This document shows, piece after piece, positions 7,753-15,015 of a stretch of DNA of 37,999 nt. Under the pieces are notes generated by a model. The model did not search any database, had not been told where the DNA came from, and was given only the letters and a program-made list of their open reading frames with translations. Source of the stretch: Deltaproteobacteria bacterium (GTDB taxonomy: Bacteria > Desulfobacterota > Binatia > UBA9968); assembly GCA_005879605.1 (NCBI GenBank), contig VBKE01000295.1:1-37999 (forward strand), read 5' to 3'. The position numbers and the translations under genes are program-made. Position 1 is the stretch's first letter; the number at the start of each line of letters is the position of its first letter.

Positions 7753-8772
7753 TTAGCGTGCGTAGAGCGCATCGATGATTCCGTTCTGATCCAGCTCTTT
7801 GATAAATCTCAGATCGACGAGATCTTCCGGTTTGAGGGCCCGTGCTCTAGGATCTTTCTCTCCTAAAGTCGTCAGAACGGTCTTCAGTCCCTCAAGCGTG
7901 GGATACTGTTTCCGGGGAAGCTGGCTATCGCGAATGTAGCGATCGTAGGCTTTTTCCATGCTCTCCTGGTCGCGGATTTTGCCAAAATACCTTAACGCTA
8001 CTTTAAGCCCGGTCTCACGATCAGTCTTGAGCCGGTGGATCGCTTCCACGTGAGCTTTCACATATTTGCTTACAGCGTCGGCGTTCTCCCGAATAAATTT
8101 TCGGGTCGTAACCGCGCCCGTGTGTTGAAACGCCAGCCCTAAGGAGGCCACATCGGCAAGCACTGTGAAACCGTTTTTTTGTCCGATAAAGCTCGTTGGT
8201 GGATTGAAGACGGCGCCTTCGACGCGCTTTGATGCCATTGCCACAAACCGGTCCGTGTTCGTTCCGACCTGAACGACGGCAACGTCTTTATCAGCCGTCA
8301 ATCCGATCCTCTGAAGCGCAAAGCGAGCGACAAAGTCGGAAACGGAGCCAAACCTGCTGATCGCGACGGAGCCGCCTTTTAGTTGGGCGGGAGATTTGAT
8401 TTCCGGACGGCCCATCAGCCACCAATCGAGCGTGACCGTTCCTCCCGCGACGAACACCGGATCGCTCCCGGCGAGATGAGCGTTGACAATCTCCGGGCCG
8501 GCATTTTGGGAAATCGCGATGTCGCCAGAAACAAGCGCCATGGCCGCTGTCGTCCCGCCCGTGAAATAAACGAGTTGAACATCGAGTCCATTTTTCGTAA
8601 AGAGCCCGGTTTCCTTTGCGATCCAAGCAGGCAGTTGATCGTAACTGATGGCGCTGTAGGCGACGGTCAGCGTCGTTAACTTCTGAGCCGAGTCCGCGTT
8701 GACCGCTCGGCCCGCGATGACCAAAAAGAATATCAGCAAGATTGAACCGCTTCGAGTACGACCGTTCGTCAC
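7753..8772 (-). CDS. ABC transporter substrate-binding protein (NMT1/SsuA/TauA type)
   Basis: A 339-residue periplasmic binding protein. An N-terminal signal (SILLIFFLVIAGRAVNADS) is followed by the family pattern: LTVAYSAISYDQLPAWIAKETGLFTKNGLDVQL, a GGTTAAMALVSGDI loop, and LKGGSVAISRFGSVSDF before the second lobe. The C-terminal lobe contains a segment for helix packing (AHVEAIHRLKTDRETGLKVALRYF). It would capture a small solute outside the inner membrane for an ABC importer. No permease or ATPase gene is adjacent; the only pair in the window is at 15016-16770. The start is GTG with a weak ribosome site. It is 39% or so similar by eye to the protein at 10733-11725 in motif layout, but identity was not computed. 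Ligand unknown. Confidence 0.9.
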   Translation of the reverse strand: MTNGRTRSGSILLIFFLVIAGRAVNADSAQKLTTLTVAYSAISYDQLPAWIAKETGLFTKNGLDVQLVYFTGGTTAAMALVSGDIAISQNAGPEIVNAHLAGSDPVFVAGGTVTLDWWLMGRPEIKSPAQLKGGSVAISRFGSVSDFVARFALQRIGLTADKDVAVVQVGTNTDRFVAMASKRVEGAVFNPPTSFIGQKNGFTVLADVASLGLAFQHTGAVTTRKFIRENADAVSKYVKAHVEAIHRLKTDRETGLKVALRYFGKIRDQESMEKAYDRYIRDSQLPRKQYPTLEGLKTVLTTLGEKDPRARALKPEDLVDLRFIKELDQNGIIDALYAR

Positions 8773-8798
8773 CGAGGTTTTCCCTTGAAAAATTGCTA

Positions 8799-8874
8799 AC
8801 CACGAAACGCGCGAAGGGCGCGAAGTTTGGATTCAGACATAAATCACCTTCGTGATCTTCGAGTGCTTTGTGGT
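8799..8874. repeat. inverted repeat of 9-bp units overlapping the 3' end of the UbiD gene
   Basis: Arm 8799-8825 (ACCACGAAACGCGCGAAGGG...) and the reverse complement of 8848-8874 match at 20 of 27 positions. Each arm consists of three 9-bp units with a repeated CGAAG core, around a 22-bp loop. The architecture is the same as the block at 7609-7696 but with different units. The right arm lies inside the UbiD reading frame and encodes its last residues (TTKHSKITK). Confidence 0.75.
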
Positions 8875-10281
8875 GACAAATTCCTCCGCTGCGCTATGAC
8901 AGCACGTGCTTCCACTTCGCGGCGGTTTGTTGATCCAGCGAAATGGCCGGCAGGCGTCAATGATGGCGCGCGAGTTGGTGAAATCGCCCTGGGCTCTTTT
9001 TTCCGGAGGAATTCTTGGATCGATGGGGCTGCTCCAGCATCCACGCATAATTTCGATCGATGTTTCCGGATCGCACCTTGTGGCGATCGCCCACAAAACA
9101 TCAGCCGTGTTGGACGGATCGATATCGTCGTCAACGACGATCACGAAACGTCCCAGGTAGCCGCCCTCGCGGGCGCCCAACGCGACGTGAGCCGCCTGAC
9201 GCGCATGCCCGCCGTAACGTTGCCTGAGTGAAATGACTTGCAAGAATCTCATTCCGGATTCGATCTGCCACACGCCCTTGACATCGGTCACACCGCACTT
9301 TTCCAGCTCGTTCCAGATTTCCGCCGAGCGAAACAGTAGCGAGAGATAGCTGTCGAGCGGATAAATCTTCAGATCTCCGACGACTGTGATGATGGGATCG
9401 GTTCGGTAGTAGACACGTTTGACATGAATCACCGGCGCGGGACGGGTTGCCGACGCATAGTAGCCCGTCCATTCGCCAAAAGGTCCTTCGGGTCGGGACT
9501 CTACGTCAGGCGGCGGCATCTCGCCTTCCAAAACAATTTCCGCGTGCGCCGGAATCGGCAGCCCGGTATGCTCACCGGCAACGACCTCAAAAGGCTTGCC
9601 GGCAACATGGCCGGCAAAATCATACTCCGAAACGCCCCATGGGAGTCCCAGAGATGCCGCCGCAAAAAGAACCGGCTCGATTCCGCAGACGACCGCGACG
9701 GGACAGGCCTGCTGCTTCGTCCAATACTGCTCGGCAATCAGCCGTGTTTGCTTGCCGGGAGAAATATAAATGCTCACCAACGAAGGCTCCTGGACCTGCA
9801 CCCTTGCAGTGCCAAGGTTGACCCAGCCTCCTTCCGGATCTTTTGTGATGACGGCGTCCTGGGTGCCGATGTACTTTCCGCCGTCATCTTTGTGGAGCTT
9901 GGGCGCCGGGAACTTGAAGACGTCGATGTCTTTACCCCGCTGGACGTGTTCCGTGATCGGTCCCGAAGCGACCCGCTTCGGCGGAATGGGCTTGTGGTCA
10001 TCCATCCGCTTGCGGATTGCGTCAACCAAAGCGGGCCCTCTTAACGTGTCGTCAACGCCCAAGGCGTCAGCGGTACGCCGTTGCGTTTGAAACATATTGA
10101 TCAGAACACGGTAGCCCTGCGGATATCCTTTGACCTTGTCGAAAAGTAAAGCCGGAGGCTCTGCTCCTGAGCCCGACACTTCAGCAACGGCCCCGATGTC
10201 AACATCCGCGTCCGCAGCTTCGATGATTTTCAATTGGCCATTCGCGTGCCAGTGATCGATCAAGTTTCGCAAGTCACGCAT
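8833..10281 (-). CDS. UbiD-family prenylated-FMN-dependent (de)carboxylase
   Basis: At 482 residues it has the full UbiD fold. Residues that place prFMN and the acid-base network are in register with Fdc1: N155 and R160 (VNLGTAR, as N168/R173), and E265 and E270 (EGPFGE, as E277/E282). The family reversibly decarboxylates aromatic or alpha,beta-unsaturated acids in the cytoplasm and needs prFMN made by a UbiX protein; no UbiX gene is in the window. AAAGGAG seven bases before the ATG fixes the start. The Rieske gene lies 36 bp upstream and a binding-protein gene upstream of that, so an operon for uptake and decarboxylation of an organic acid is likely. The last 13 or so residues come from an intergenic repeat and are unlike the family. 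The substrate is unknown. Confidence 0.9.
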   Translation of the reverse strand: MRDLRNLIDHWHANGQLKIIEAADADVDIGAVAEVSGSGAEPPALLFDKVKGYPQGYRVLINMFQTQRRTADALGVDDTLRGPALVDAIRKRMDDHKPIPPKRVASGPITEHVQRGKDIDVFKFPAPKLHKDDGGKYIGTQDAVITKDPEGGWVNLGTARVQVQEPSLVSIYISPGKQTRLIAEQYWTKQQACPVAVVCGIEPVLFAAASLGLPWGVSEYDFAGHVAGKPFEVVAGEHTGLPIPAHAEIVLEGEMPPPDVESRPEGPFGEWTGYYASATRPAPVIHVKRVYYRTDPIITVVGDLKIYPLDSYLSLLFRSAEIWNELEKCGVTDVKGVWQIESGMRFLQVISLRQRYGGHARQAAHVALGAREGGYLGRFVIVVDDDIDPSNTADVLWAIATRCDPETSIEIMRGCWSSPIDPRIPPEKRAQGDFTNSRAIIDACRPFRWINKPPRSGSTCCHSAAEEFVTTKHSKITKVIYV

Positions 10282-10317
10282 GGTTTGCTCCTTTATCTTA
10301 TGGTGACAAATCTCACG

Positions 10318-10647
10318 TCAGGTATTCCGCTGCTTGTCCGAATCGATGGAGATAAAAAGTTTCCCCTCTTCCTCTGTCACCCCGTACCGCTCGATCGTGT
10401 ATCCCGGACAGTTCAATCCTTCTCCGGTTTCGAGATCAAACGTGAAGGCATGTTGCCCACACCGAATCATCTTGTTCCAGACATTGCCTTTTTCCAACGG
10501 TGCCCCCTCGTGCGGACACCTTCGTTGAATCGCATAGACGGTGCCGGAGCAGCGCAGAATGAGCACGTCTTTTCCACCGGGAAGCTTGGCAGTGAAGAAG
10601 CCTTCATCTTCCAGAGCAGCCAGCTGTCCGACAAAAATGCTTTCCAT
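10318..10647 (-). CDS. Rieske-type [2Fe-2S] ferredoxin
   Basis: This 109-residue single-domain protein contains both cluster-binding boxes: C44-P-H46-E-G-A-P-L and C63-G-Q-H66-A-F-T-F-D-L-E-T-G. This is the pattern of soluble Rieske ferredoxins (NirD/BphF type). There is no signal peptide, so it acts in the cytoplasm as an electron carrier. GAGGAG eight bases upstream of the ATG supports the start. It lies 36 bp upstream of the UbiD gene on the same strand, suggesting a shared transcript. No ring-hydroxylating oxygenase gene is present in the window, so its redox partner is unclear. Confidence 0.92.
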   Translation of the reverse strand: MESIFVGQLAALEDEGFFTAKLPGGKDVLILRCSGTVYAIQRRCPHEGAPLEKGNVWNKMIRCGQHAFTFDLETGEGLNCPGYTIERYGVTEEEGKLFISIDSDKQRNT

Positions 10648-10732
10648 TGAATTCGCTCCTCGAAAAATTCAACTCAGATTTTGGCGCGTTCCCAATCTCC
10701 TAGTGGAACCCAAGCTCGCTGTCAAGTTGCAC

Positions 10733-11725
10733 TTACCGGTATAACTTCTGAACCAGCCCGCTTGCTTCCAACCCTTTTAGAAACCGCGTCTCTGTGAATG
10801 CCTCCGGCTTGAGGCCCTTCGCTCTAGGATCTCTTTTGGCGATTTCGTTGAGCACATTCTGAATGCCTGCCAGATCGGGATAGGGAACTCTGGGAAGAAT
10901 GTCTTTGTAGTGGCGATAGGTCTCATCAACGAGTTCAGTCTCTCCGAGGCGCGCGAAAGCATCGATCGACTTGAGGCTGGCCTCCTTCTGCGTCTTAAAA
11001 AATTGAATTCCCTCCACGATCGCCTTCATGAAACGTCGAGTTAGCTCCTCGTTCCTCGCTACATTTGATGCTGTGCTAACGATGCAGGTATTGGGGTAAG
11101 CAAGATTGAGCTGCTCCGGCGTAGCGATTTCGTTGAAGCCGGACTTGCGGGCAACAATATCAGCCGGCGGTCCGACAATGGTCCCGTGCACGGCGCCGCT
11201 TTTGAGAGCCGCGATGCGTGCGGGTTGACTACCGGCCTGGAGAATCGCAACATCTCGGTCGGGAATAAGGCCCCACTTCTCGAGCGCGTATCGAACGACA
11301 AAATCGGTGGACGAACCGAAGCGACTCACCGCGAGTTTTTTCCCTTTCAGGTCTTGAGGTTTCTTGATCTCGGGCGCAGCAATAATACTGAAATCGATGA
11401 TATTAATCAGACCTCCGAGAATCACCGTATCGGCGCCCTGCAGCCGCGCAACTATCGAAGGCTCGCCGCTAACAACCGCAACGGGCAAATCGCCTGCAAT
11501 AAGAGCTTGAACGATCCCGCTTCCTCCCGTGATAAGGACGAGACTTACATCGAGCCCATTTTTCTGGAAAATGCCCGCATCCTTAATAACGCGGAGAATT
11601 GCTTGCGAACCAGAGATAGATGAGTAGCCGAGATTAATGCGGTTTGGTTTTTCCTGGGTTGTGCCGGGAAGGGGAGAGACAGTGGTGAGAAATAGGGCTG
11701 CGATTAAAGAACTGAGAAATCTCAT
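10733..11725 (-). CDS. ABC transporter substrate-binding protein (NMT1/SsuA/TauA type)
   Basis: A 330-residue binding protein with a clear Sec signal (MRFLSSLIAALFLTTVSPLPG). It has the standard family blocks: INLGYSSISGSQAILRVIKDAGIFQKNGLDVSL, TGGSGIVQALIAGDLPVAV, LKGKKLAVSRFGSSTDFVVRYALEKWG, and a C-terminal SGLVQKLYR. It would bind a small organic solute in the periplasm. GGAGG four bases before the ATG supports the start. It is the first gene of a minus-strand group with the Rieske and UbiD genes, and is divergent from the ThDP enzyme genes. A weak minus-strand promoter (TTGACA at 11806-11811, TATAGA at 11781-11786, spacing 19) may serve it. Ligand unknown. Confidence 0.9.
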   Translation of the reverse strand: MRFLSSLIAALFLTTVSPLPGTTQEKPNRINLGYSSISGSQAILRVIKDAGIFQKNGLDVSLVLITGGSGIVQALIAGDLPVAVVSGEPSIVARLQGADTVILGGLINIIDFSIIAAPEIKKPQDLKGKKLAVSRFGSSTDFVVRYALEKWGLIPDRDVAILQAGSQPARIAALKSGAVHGTIVGPPADIVARKSGFNEIATPEQLNLAYPNTCIVSTASNVARNEELTRRFMKAIVEGIQFFKTQKEASLKSIDAFARLGETELVDETYRHYKDILPRVPYPDLAGIQNVLNEIAKRDPRAKGLKPEAFTETRFLKGLEASGLVQKLYR

Positions 11726-11842
11726 ACGGCCTCCGTTCCGTCCCTCAATGAGGTGCGGTCGCTTCGTGCCTTCTTTCTCATCTATACCACTGCTTTCTCG
11801 CGTGATGTCAAATTTTTTTCAAATTCACGGTCAAGTAGCGCC

Positions 11843-11871
11843 TTGACATCGATGTCTCCTTTCCTTATACG
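11843..11871 (+). promoter_or_regulatory. sigma70-type promoter for the ThDP-enzyme genes
   Basis: TTGACA at 11843-11848 is followed after 17 bp by TATACG at 11866-11871. The expected transcript start is about 11878, giving a very short leader before the ATG at 11890. The -35 is perfect; the -10 matches four of six positions. Confidence 0.5.
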
Positions 11872-11889
11872 CAGTTCATTGGTGCAACG

Positions 11890-12396
11890 ATGGAATTGGA
11901 GCTTGCAGAGAAAATTGTCGGTGCGCTAAAGGAAGCGGGAATCAGCTTCGTTGCCTATTTGCCGGAAACGAGGCTGAGTCAGATCACGCCCATACTGCGC
12001 GAGGACGGTTCTTTCATGGTCGTTCCGGTTGCCAACGAGTCAGAAGGAGTTTCGATCGCCACCGGCGCATCATTGGGCGGGCGCCCCGCGGCGGTTTATA
12101 TGGAAGGCAGCGGCGTTTACGTGTCGTCTTACAATCTGCTCGTGCTGGGTAAGCGACTCGGGACTCCGATGCTGCTCATTGTAGCCTATTACGGAAGCGT
12201 GCTAGACAAGCGAAACAGCTTTCTTTACGCCCTTCCCGGCATTCACTTGATTCCGATTTTGCAATCCCTTGACATCCAGTATGAAGTTTTGGACAAGGCG
12301 GACGGACTAGAAGACAAGGTCAAGGGAGCGGTAAAGATGATGCATGCTATCAAACAGCCAGTGGCGCTGCTCTTTACCGGCGAGTTTACGGCATGA
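11890..12396 (+). CDS. ThDP-dependent decarboxylase, alpha (pyrimidine-domain) subunit, ComD-like
   Basis: This 168-residue protein is the Pyr domain of a split thiamine-diphosphate enzyme, resembling sulfopyruvate decarboxylase alpha (ComD) and the N-terminal half of phosphonopyruvate decarboxylase. The VANESEGVSIATGASLGG segment (about 48-63) carries the conserved glutamates that meet the ThDP pyrimidine ring, followed by VYMEGSGVYVSSYNLLVLG. The stop codon overlaps the start of the beta-subunit gene (ATGA), implying coupled translation of a heteromer. It would decarboxylate a 2-oxoacid in the cytoplasm. No sulfolactate or phosphonate genes are nearby, so the substrate is open. Confidence 0.85.
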   Translation: MELELAEKIVGALKEAGISFVAYLPETRLSQITPILREDGSFMVVPVANESEGVSIATGASLGGRPAAVYMEGSGVYVSSYNLLVLGKRLGTPMLLIVAYYGSVLDKRNSFLYALPGIHLIPILQSLDIQYEVLDKADGLEDKVKGAVKMMHAIKQPVALLFTGEFTA

Positions 12397-12992
12397 AGCG
12401 GTCCGAATGTTTCGAATTCTTGGCGCCGTTAATCACGGACCAGCTCGTGATCGGTTCTCTTAGCGGACAGCGGGTCGAGTGGGGGCACCTATGCCCCCAC
12501 GAAGGCAACTTGTTAGTCGCCTCCATGGGCGCCGCCTTGGGAATCGGCGTAGGCCTCGCGTTGGTCCTGCCCCATCGGAAGGTTATTGTGTTGGAATCTG
12601 ACGGGAGCCTGCTCCTTTCTCTGTACAATCTTCCCACCTTGGGTAATTTGAGTCTTTCCAACCTCGCCGTTTTCGTATTCGATAACGAGGTGTACAGCGG
12701 CACGCGCATCAGCGAGCCCAGCGCAACTGCCGGAAAAACTGATTTAGCCGGTGTGGCTCGGAGTTGTGGGATCGAACAAGCGACGACGGTGCGCGAGATC
12801 GACTCCTTTAAGCGTGAAGCGGAAAAAGCGCTGGAAGAAAATGTGTTACGTTTTCTCGTCTGTAAGGTGGCTGCGACAACCGGACATCGCCAGATCGAGC
12901 GACCCAACGAAGATTTATGGGAGCATAAATATCGGTTTGTGAGATATCTCGAGAGAACCGAAGGCAAAAGGATCTTTTTAGGTCGCGGATAA
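12393..12992 (+). CDS. ThDP-dependent decarboxylase, beta (PP-domain) subunit, ComE-like
   Basis: A 199-residue ThDP-binding domain. The diphosphate/Mg motif is ESDGS (68-72) followed by the family spacing to N98 (VFDNEVY), and GHLCPHEG and MGAALGIGVGLAL precede it. This corresponds to the C-terminal half of ComDE or phosphonopyruvate decarboxylases. It overlaps the alpha gene by four bases (ATGA), and the two halves together make one active enzyme. The family usually has GDG; here the first glycine is serine (SDG), a modest variation. The last 40 residues are basic and lack obvious counterparts. Substrate unknown. Confidence 0.85.
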   Translation: MKRSECFEFLAPLITDQLVIGSLSGQRVEWGHLCPHEGNLLVASMGAALGIGVGLALVLPHRKVIVLESDGSLLLSLYNLPTLGNLSLSNLAVFVFDNEVYSGTRISEPSATAGKTDLAGVARSCGIEQATTVREIDSFKREAEKALEENVLRFLVCKVAATTGHRQIERPNEDLWEHKYRFVRYLERTEGKRIFLGRG

Positions 12993-13043
12993 AGGACCCG
13001 TGCGCCGCTCGAAAAAATGGTTCTCGCGCTGCGGGAGCCCTGT

Positions 13044-13089
13044 GCACCGTTATGTAGTCCGCTTTGATAAGTCTCTGGGTGAACGGTGC
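13044..13089. repeat. 8-bp inverted repeat with 30-nt loop
   Basis: GCACCGTT at 13044-13051 is perfectly complementary to AACGGTGC at 13082-13089. It lies between the two convergent genes ending at 12992 and 13216. There is no T-run after either arm, so it is not an obvious intrinsic terminator. Confidence 0.35.
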
Positions 13090-13215
13090 CTTAAATCCAT
13101 CGTTCCCGCGCTATCGTTTGCATCCGCCCTTCTCAGATATTCTTACAGTGTTCATCTGATCGAACCCTGAAGCGCTAAAAACAGTCCGGTCGGATCTATT
13201 TCTGGTTGCTGTCCG

Positions 13216-14289
13216 TTAGTTCACAGGCTCGTGTTTCTTGGGGGCTTTTTTGGGCGTGGCGAAAAAGCTGTGCAAGGTAAATTTGTAGCCGGGTTCGCCG
13301 TCAAGGCCGCAGATCTCGCACGGGACTCTCTGCACATACGTTCCAACGATTTCACTCTTGTCGTTTATCCCCCAGGAGCCGCCACCGTCGACCACATCGT
13401 CGGGTAAGCCGCTAATCGTGAGGTAATTGCCTTCGTCGAGAAGAAAGAATTGCAGCTTGCCGTCGCTGTCGTAACTCGATCCGACTACCTGCCCGAGGTT
13501 GTTGATGTCCATCGGGAAGGTCTGAGCTCCGCAGCAAAAGGGTATTTGAGCTCCCGGAAAATCCAACGGAGTGAAGTTGCCGTTGTCGTATAGGAAGGCC
13601 AGCTCACTGTCGTAATCGTTGATGTCGCTGCTTCCGGGGCGGTGATGCAAGTACGTCCCGATGATCTGCCCCGCGGCGTTGATCCCCCAAAGAGAGCTGA
13701 ACATCGCTTCGGGGAACGGCGCGTCGATGGTTGTGTACACGCCGTCTTTCCAAACAAACCCATGAAACCTCTGCAATGCTTCCCCAAAAAGGAAGCCCCA
13801 GTACTGACCCACGACATGACCGAGATCGTTGATCCCGAAAGCGACCGTGCCATCAGACCCCGGATAGTTGAGAAGAATGATGTTGCCGTTCTTGTCGCGC
13901 ACGAAGGCGTTATTCCTCTGGTTGTCGCTGCAAGAACCGACGACCTGCCCGGAGTTGTTAACGGCGGATACGCTCGTGCTGTCGTTGTCGAATATATCGG
14001 CTACGTCCCCGGGGCAGTGAATCTCGGTAGCCTTCTCTTTTTTAGTGACGAAGTATCCATCGCTGGCGAAATTGTTTCCGACCAATTGTCCCTTGTTGTT
14101 GACATCCGTTAGCCGCACGATGTCGTCACGTTCCTGGCCAAGAAACGTAAAGTGGAGCGGTATGTCCATAGTCGTGAAGTTGTACGCGGCGTCTGCCCCG
14201 TAGCTGGCGCCTACCAGGGCCGCCAACGATAAAAAAGTGCCTACCCACAAACCTACGACGACTTGACCGAACATGCCTAATTGTTTCAT
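13216..14289 (-). CDS. secreted HAF-repeat protein
   Basis: This 357-residue protein has an N-terminal hydrophobic signal (VVVGLWVGTFLSLAALVGASYGADA). It then shows at least six copies of a short repeat with core (I/V)N-x-x-G-Q-(V/I)-(V/I)-G, for example VNNKGQLVG, VNNSGQVVG, INDLGHVVG, INAAGQIIG, INNLGQVVG, INDKSEIVG. These are spaced about 40-60 residues apart, which is the pattern of the HAF (extracellular) repeat family, likely a beta-propeller-like fold. Function is unknown. AGGAG seven bases before the ATG supports the start. Four cysteines near the C-terminus (PCEIC and CC) could form disulfides. A promoter with a phased operator-like array lies about 220 bp upstream. Confidence 0.85.
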   Translation of the reverse strand: MKQLGMFGQVVVGLWVGTFLSLAALVGASYGADAAYNFTTMDIPLHFTFLGQERDDIVRLTDVNNKGQLVGNNFASDGYFVTKKEKATEIHCPGDVADIFDNDSTSVSAVNNSGQVVGSCSDNQRNNAFVRDKNGNIILLNYPGSDGTVAFGINDLGHVVGQYWGFLFGEALQRFHGFVWKDGVYTTIDAPFPEAMFSSLWGINAAGQIIGTYLHHRPGSSDINDYDSELAFLYDNGNFTPLDFPGAQIPFCCGAQTFPMDINNLGQVVGSSYDSDGKLQFFLLDEGNYLTISGLPDDVVDGGGSWGINDKSEIVGTYVQRVPCEICGLDGEPGYKFTLHSFFATPKKAPKKHEPVN

Positions 14290-14510
14290 TTCTGTCTCCT
14301 CATCCTCGATCTATGCCGAACCGGGTGAAGGTTCCTGTCCGGGTTGCTTGATAATGGCCGCCAACGTAGGCTGCGTCCTTCGCACGTACGGATCTATCCA
14401 TACTGTGCCAAAGCCTCTTTGGGTTTCGAATTGCGCTTAATCGTACACAGCAACGCACAGCAACGGATGTGCCATTGAGCTCACCCCTGAAAGATCGGAC
14501 ACTTACACCA

Positions 14511-14537
14511 AGTATAGTAGGCCACACCGCGTGACAA
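14511..14537 (-). promoter_or_regulatory. candidate promoter for the HAF-repeat gene
   Basis: Read on the minus strand, TTGTCA (14532-14537) is followed after 15 bp by TATACT (14511-14516). Each hexamer matches consensus at five of six positions; the spacing is short. The 5' leader would be about 215 nt. Confidence 0.4.
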
Positions 14538-14549
14538 TCGGTGACGCAG

Positions 14550-14575
14550 TTGTCAAGTTTTGTCACGGTTTGTCA
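14550..14575 (+). promoter_or_regulatory. three TTGTCA half-sites spaced 10 bp, operator-like
   Basis: TTGTCA starts at 14550, 14560 and 14570, exactly one helical turn apart, and an inverted copy (TGACAA) lies at 14532-14537 within the predicted -35. This phasing on one face of the DNA is the arrangement expected for cooperative binding of a regulator upstream of a promoter. The regulator is unknown. Confidence 0.5.
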
Positions 14576-14830
14576 TTGACGGACCGGCACGAGGGGGGTT
14601 TAGGTGCGCCATTTGACTAGCCGACTGGAAACGCATCCCCACACGAAAGGTGCCTCAGCAGCAGCCCAACCCGATGCCGGCATAGCCCGTATTGGTCCGC
14701 CACTGTGGGATAGGTTCGGGACGGGAAACAGTTTTTGGGGTGTTCCAAAAACGTTCCGGTTTTGTGCGAACTCCACGTAGCAAATCTTAACGTTCAGTAA
14801 CCAACCGCTGAAGTAGGAAGGCTTCTCTTC

Positions 14831-14872
14831 GTTGGGCGCTTTCGGACGGGGGTTCGATTCCCCCGCCCAATT
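14831..14872 (+). other. tRNA/tmRNA 3'-end-like fragment (possible attachment-site remnant)
   Basis: GGGGG-TTCGATT-CCCCC (14848-14864) is a perfect T-arm with the canonical T-loop. It is preceded by TTTCGGAC and followed by GCCCAAT, which pairs with GTTGGGC at 14831-14837. The TTTCGGACGGGGGTTCGA wording resembles the 3' end of tmRNA (ssrA). There is no D or anticodon arm at the right distance and no CCA end, so it is not a working tRNA or tmRNA. It could equally be a hairpin followed by TTTT acting as a weak terminator. Confidence 0.4.
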
Positions 14873-15015
14873 TTAACGCTCCAAAAAAATTCCTCGGTTG
14901 CTCCCGCCGGTTCTTCCACTCCCTGGACTAAATGAAAATGCAACTTGGTTCCGGCCCGGATTGGGTGTGAATGATGCAGCAAAAGTGACAGAATGATGCG
15001 AGGAAAGCAGCTTGG

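Larger units (their letters stand above)
14290..15015. other. 726-bp gene-free region
   Basis: No convincing protein gene is visible on either strand. It holds a candidate minus-strand promoter (14511-14537), three TTGTCA half-sites at exact 10-bp spacing (14550-14575), and a T-arm/acceptor-like fragment (14831-14872). The stretch 14580-14800 contains GCCACTGT and several short G-rich blocks but no recognisable riboswitch core. Confidence 0.6.

Noticed and set aside
7609..8874. CRISPR array
   Set aside because: The repeats are 9-bp degenerate units in inverted arms without uniform spacers or cas genes.
14640..14740. Possible cobalamin riboswitch (AGGTGCC and CCGCCACTGT present)
   Set aside because: The intervening GGGAA...GGTGAAAATCC core and the downstream GCCAGGAGACC element are missing, and the neighbouring genes are not cobalamin-related.
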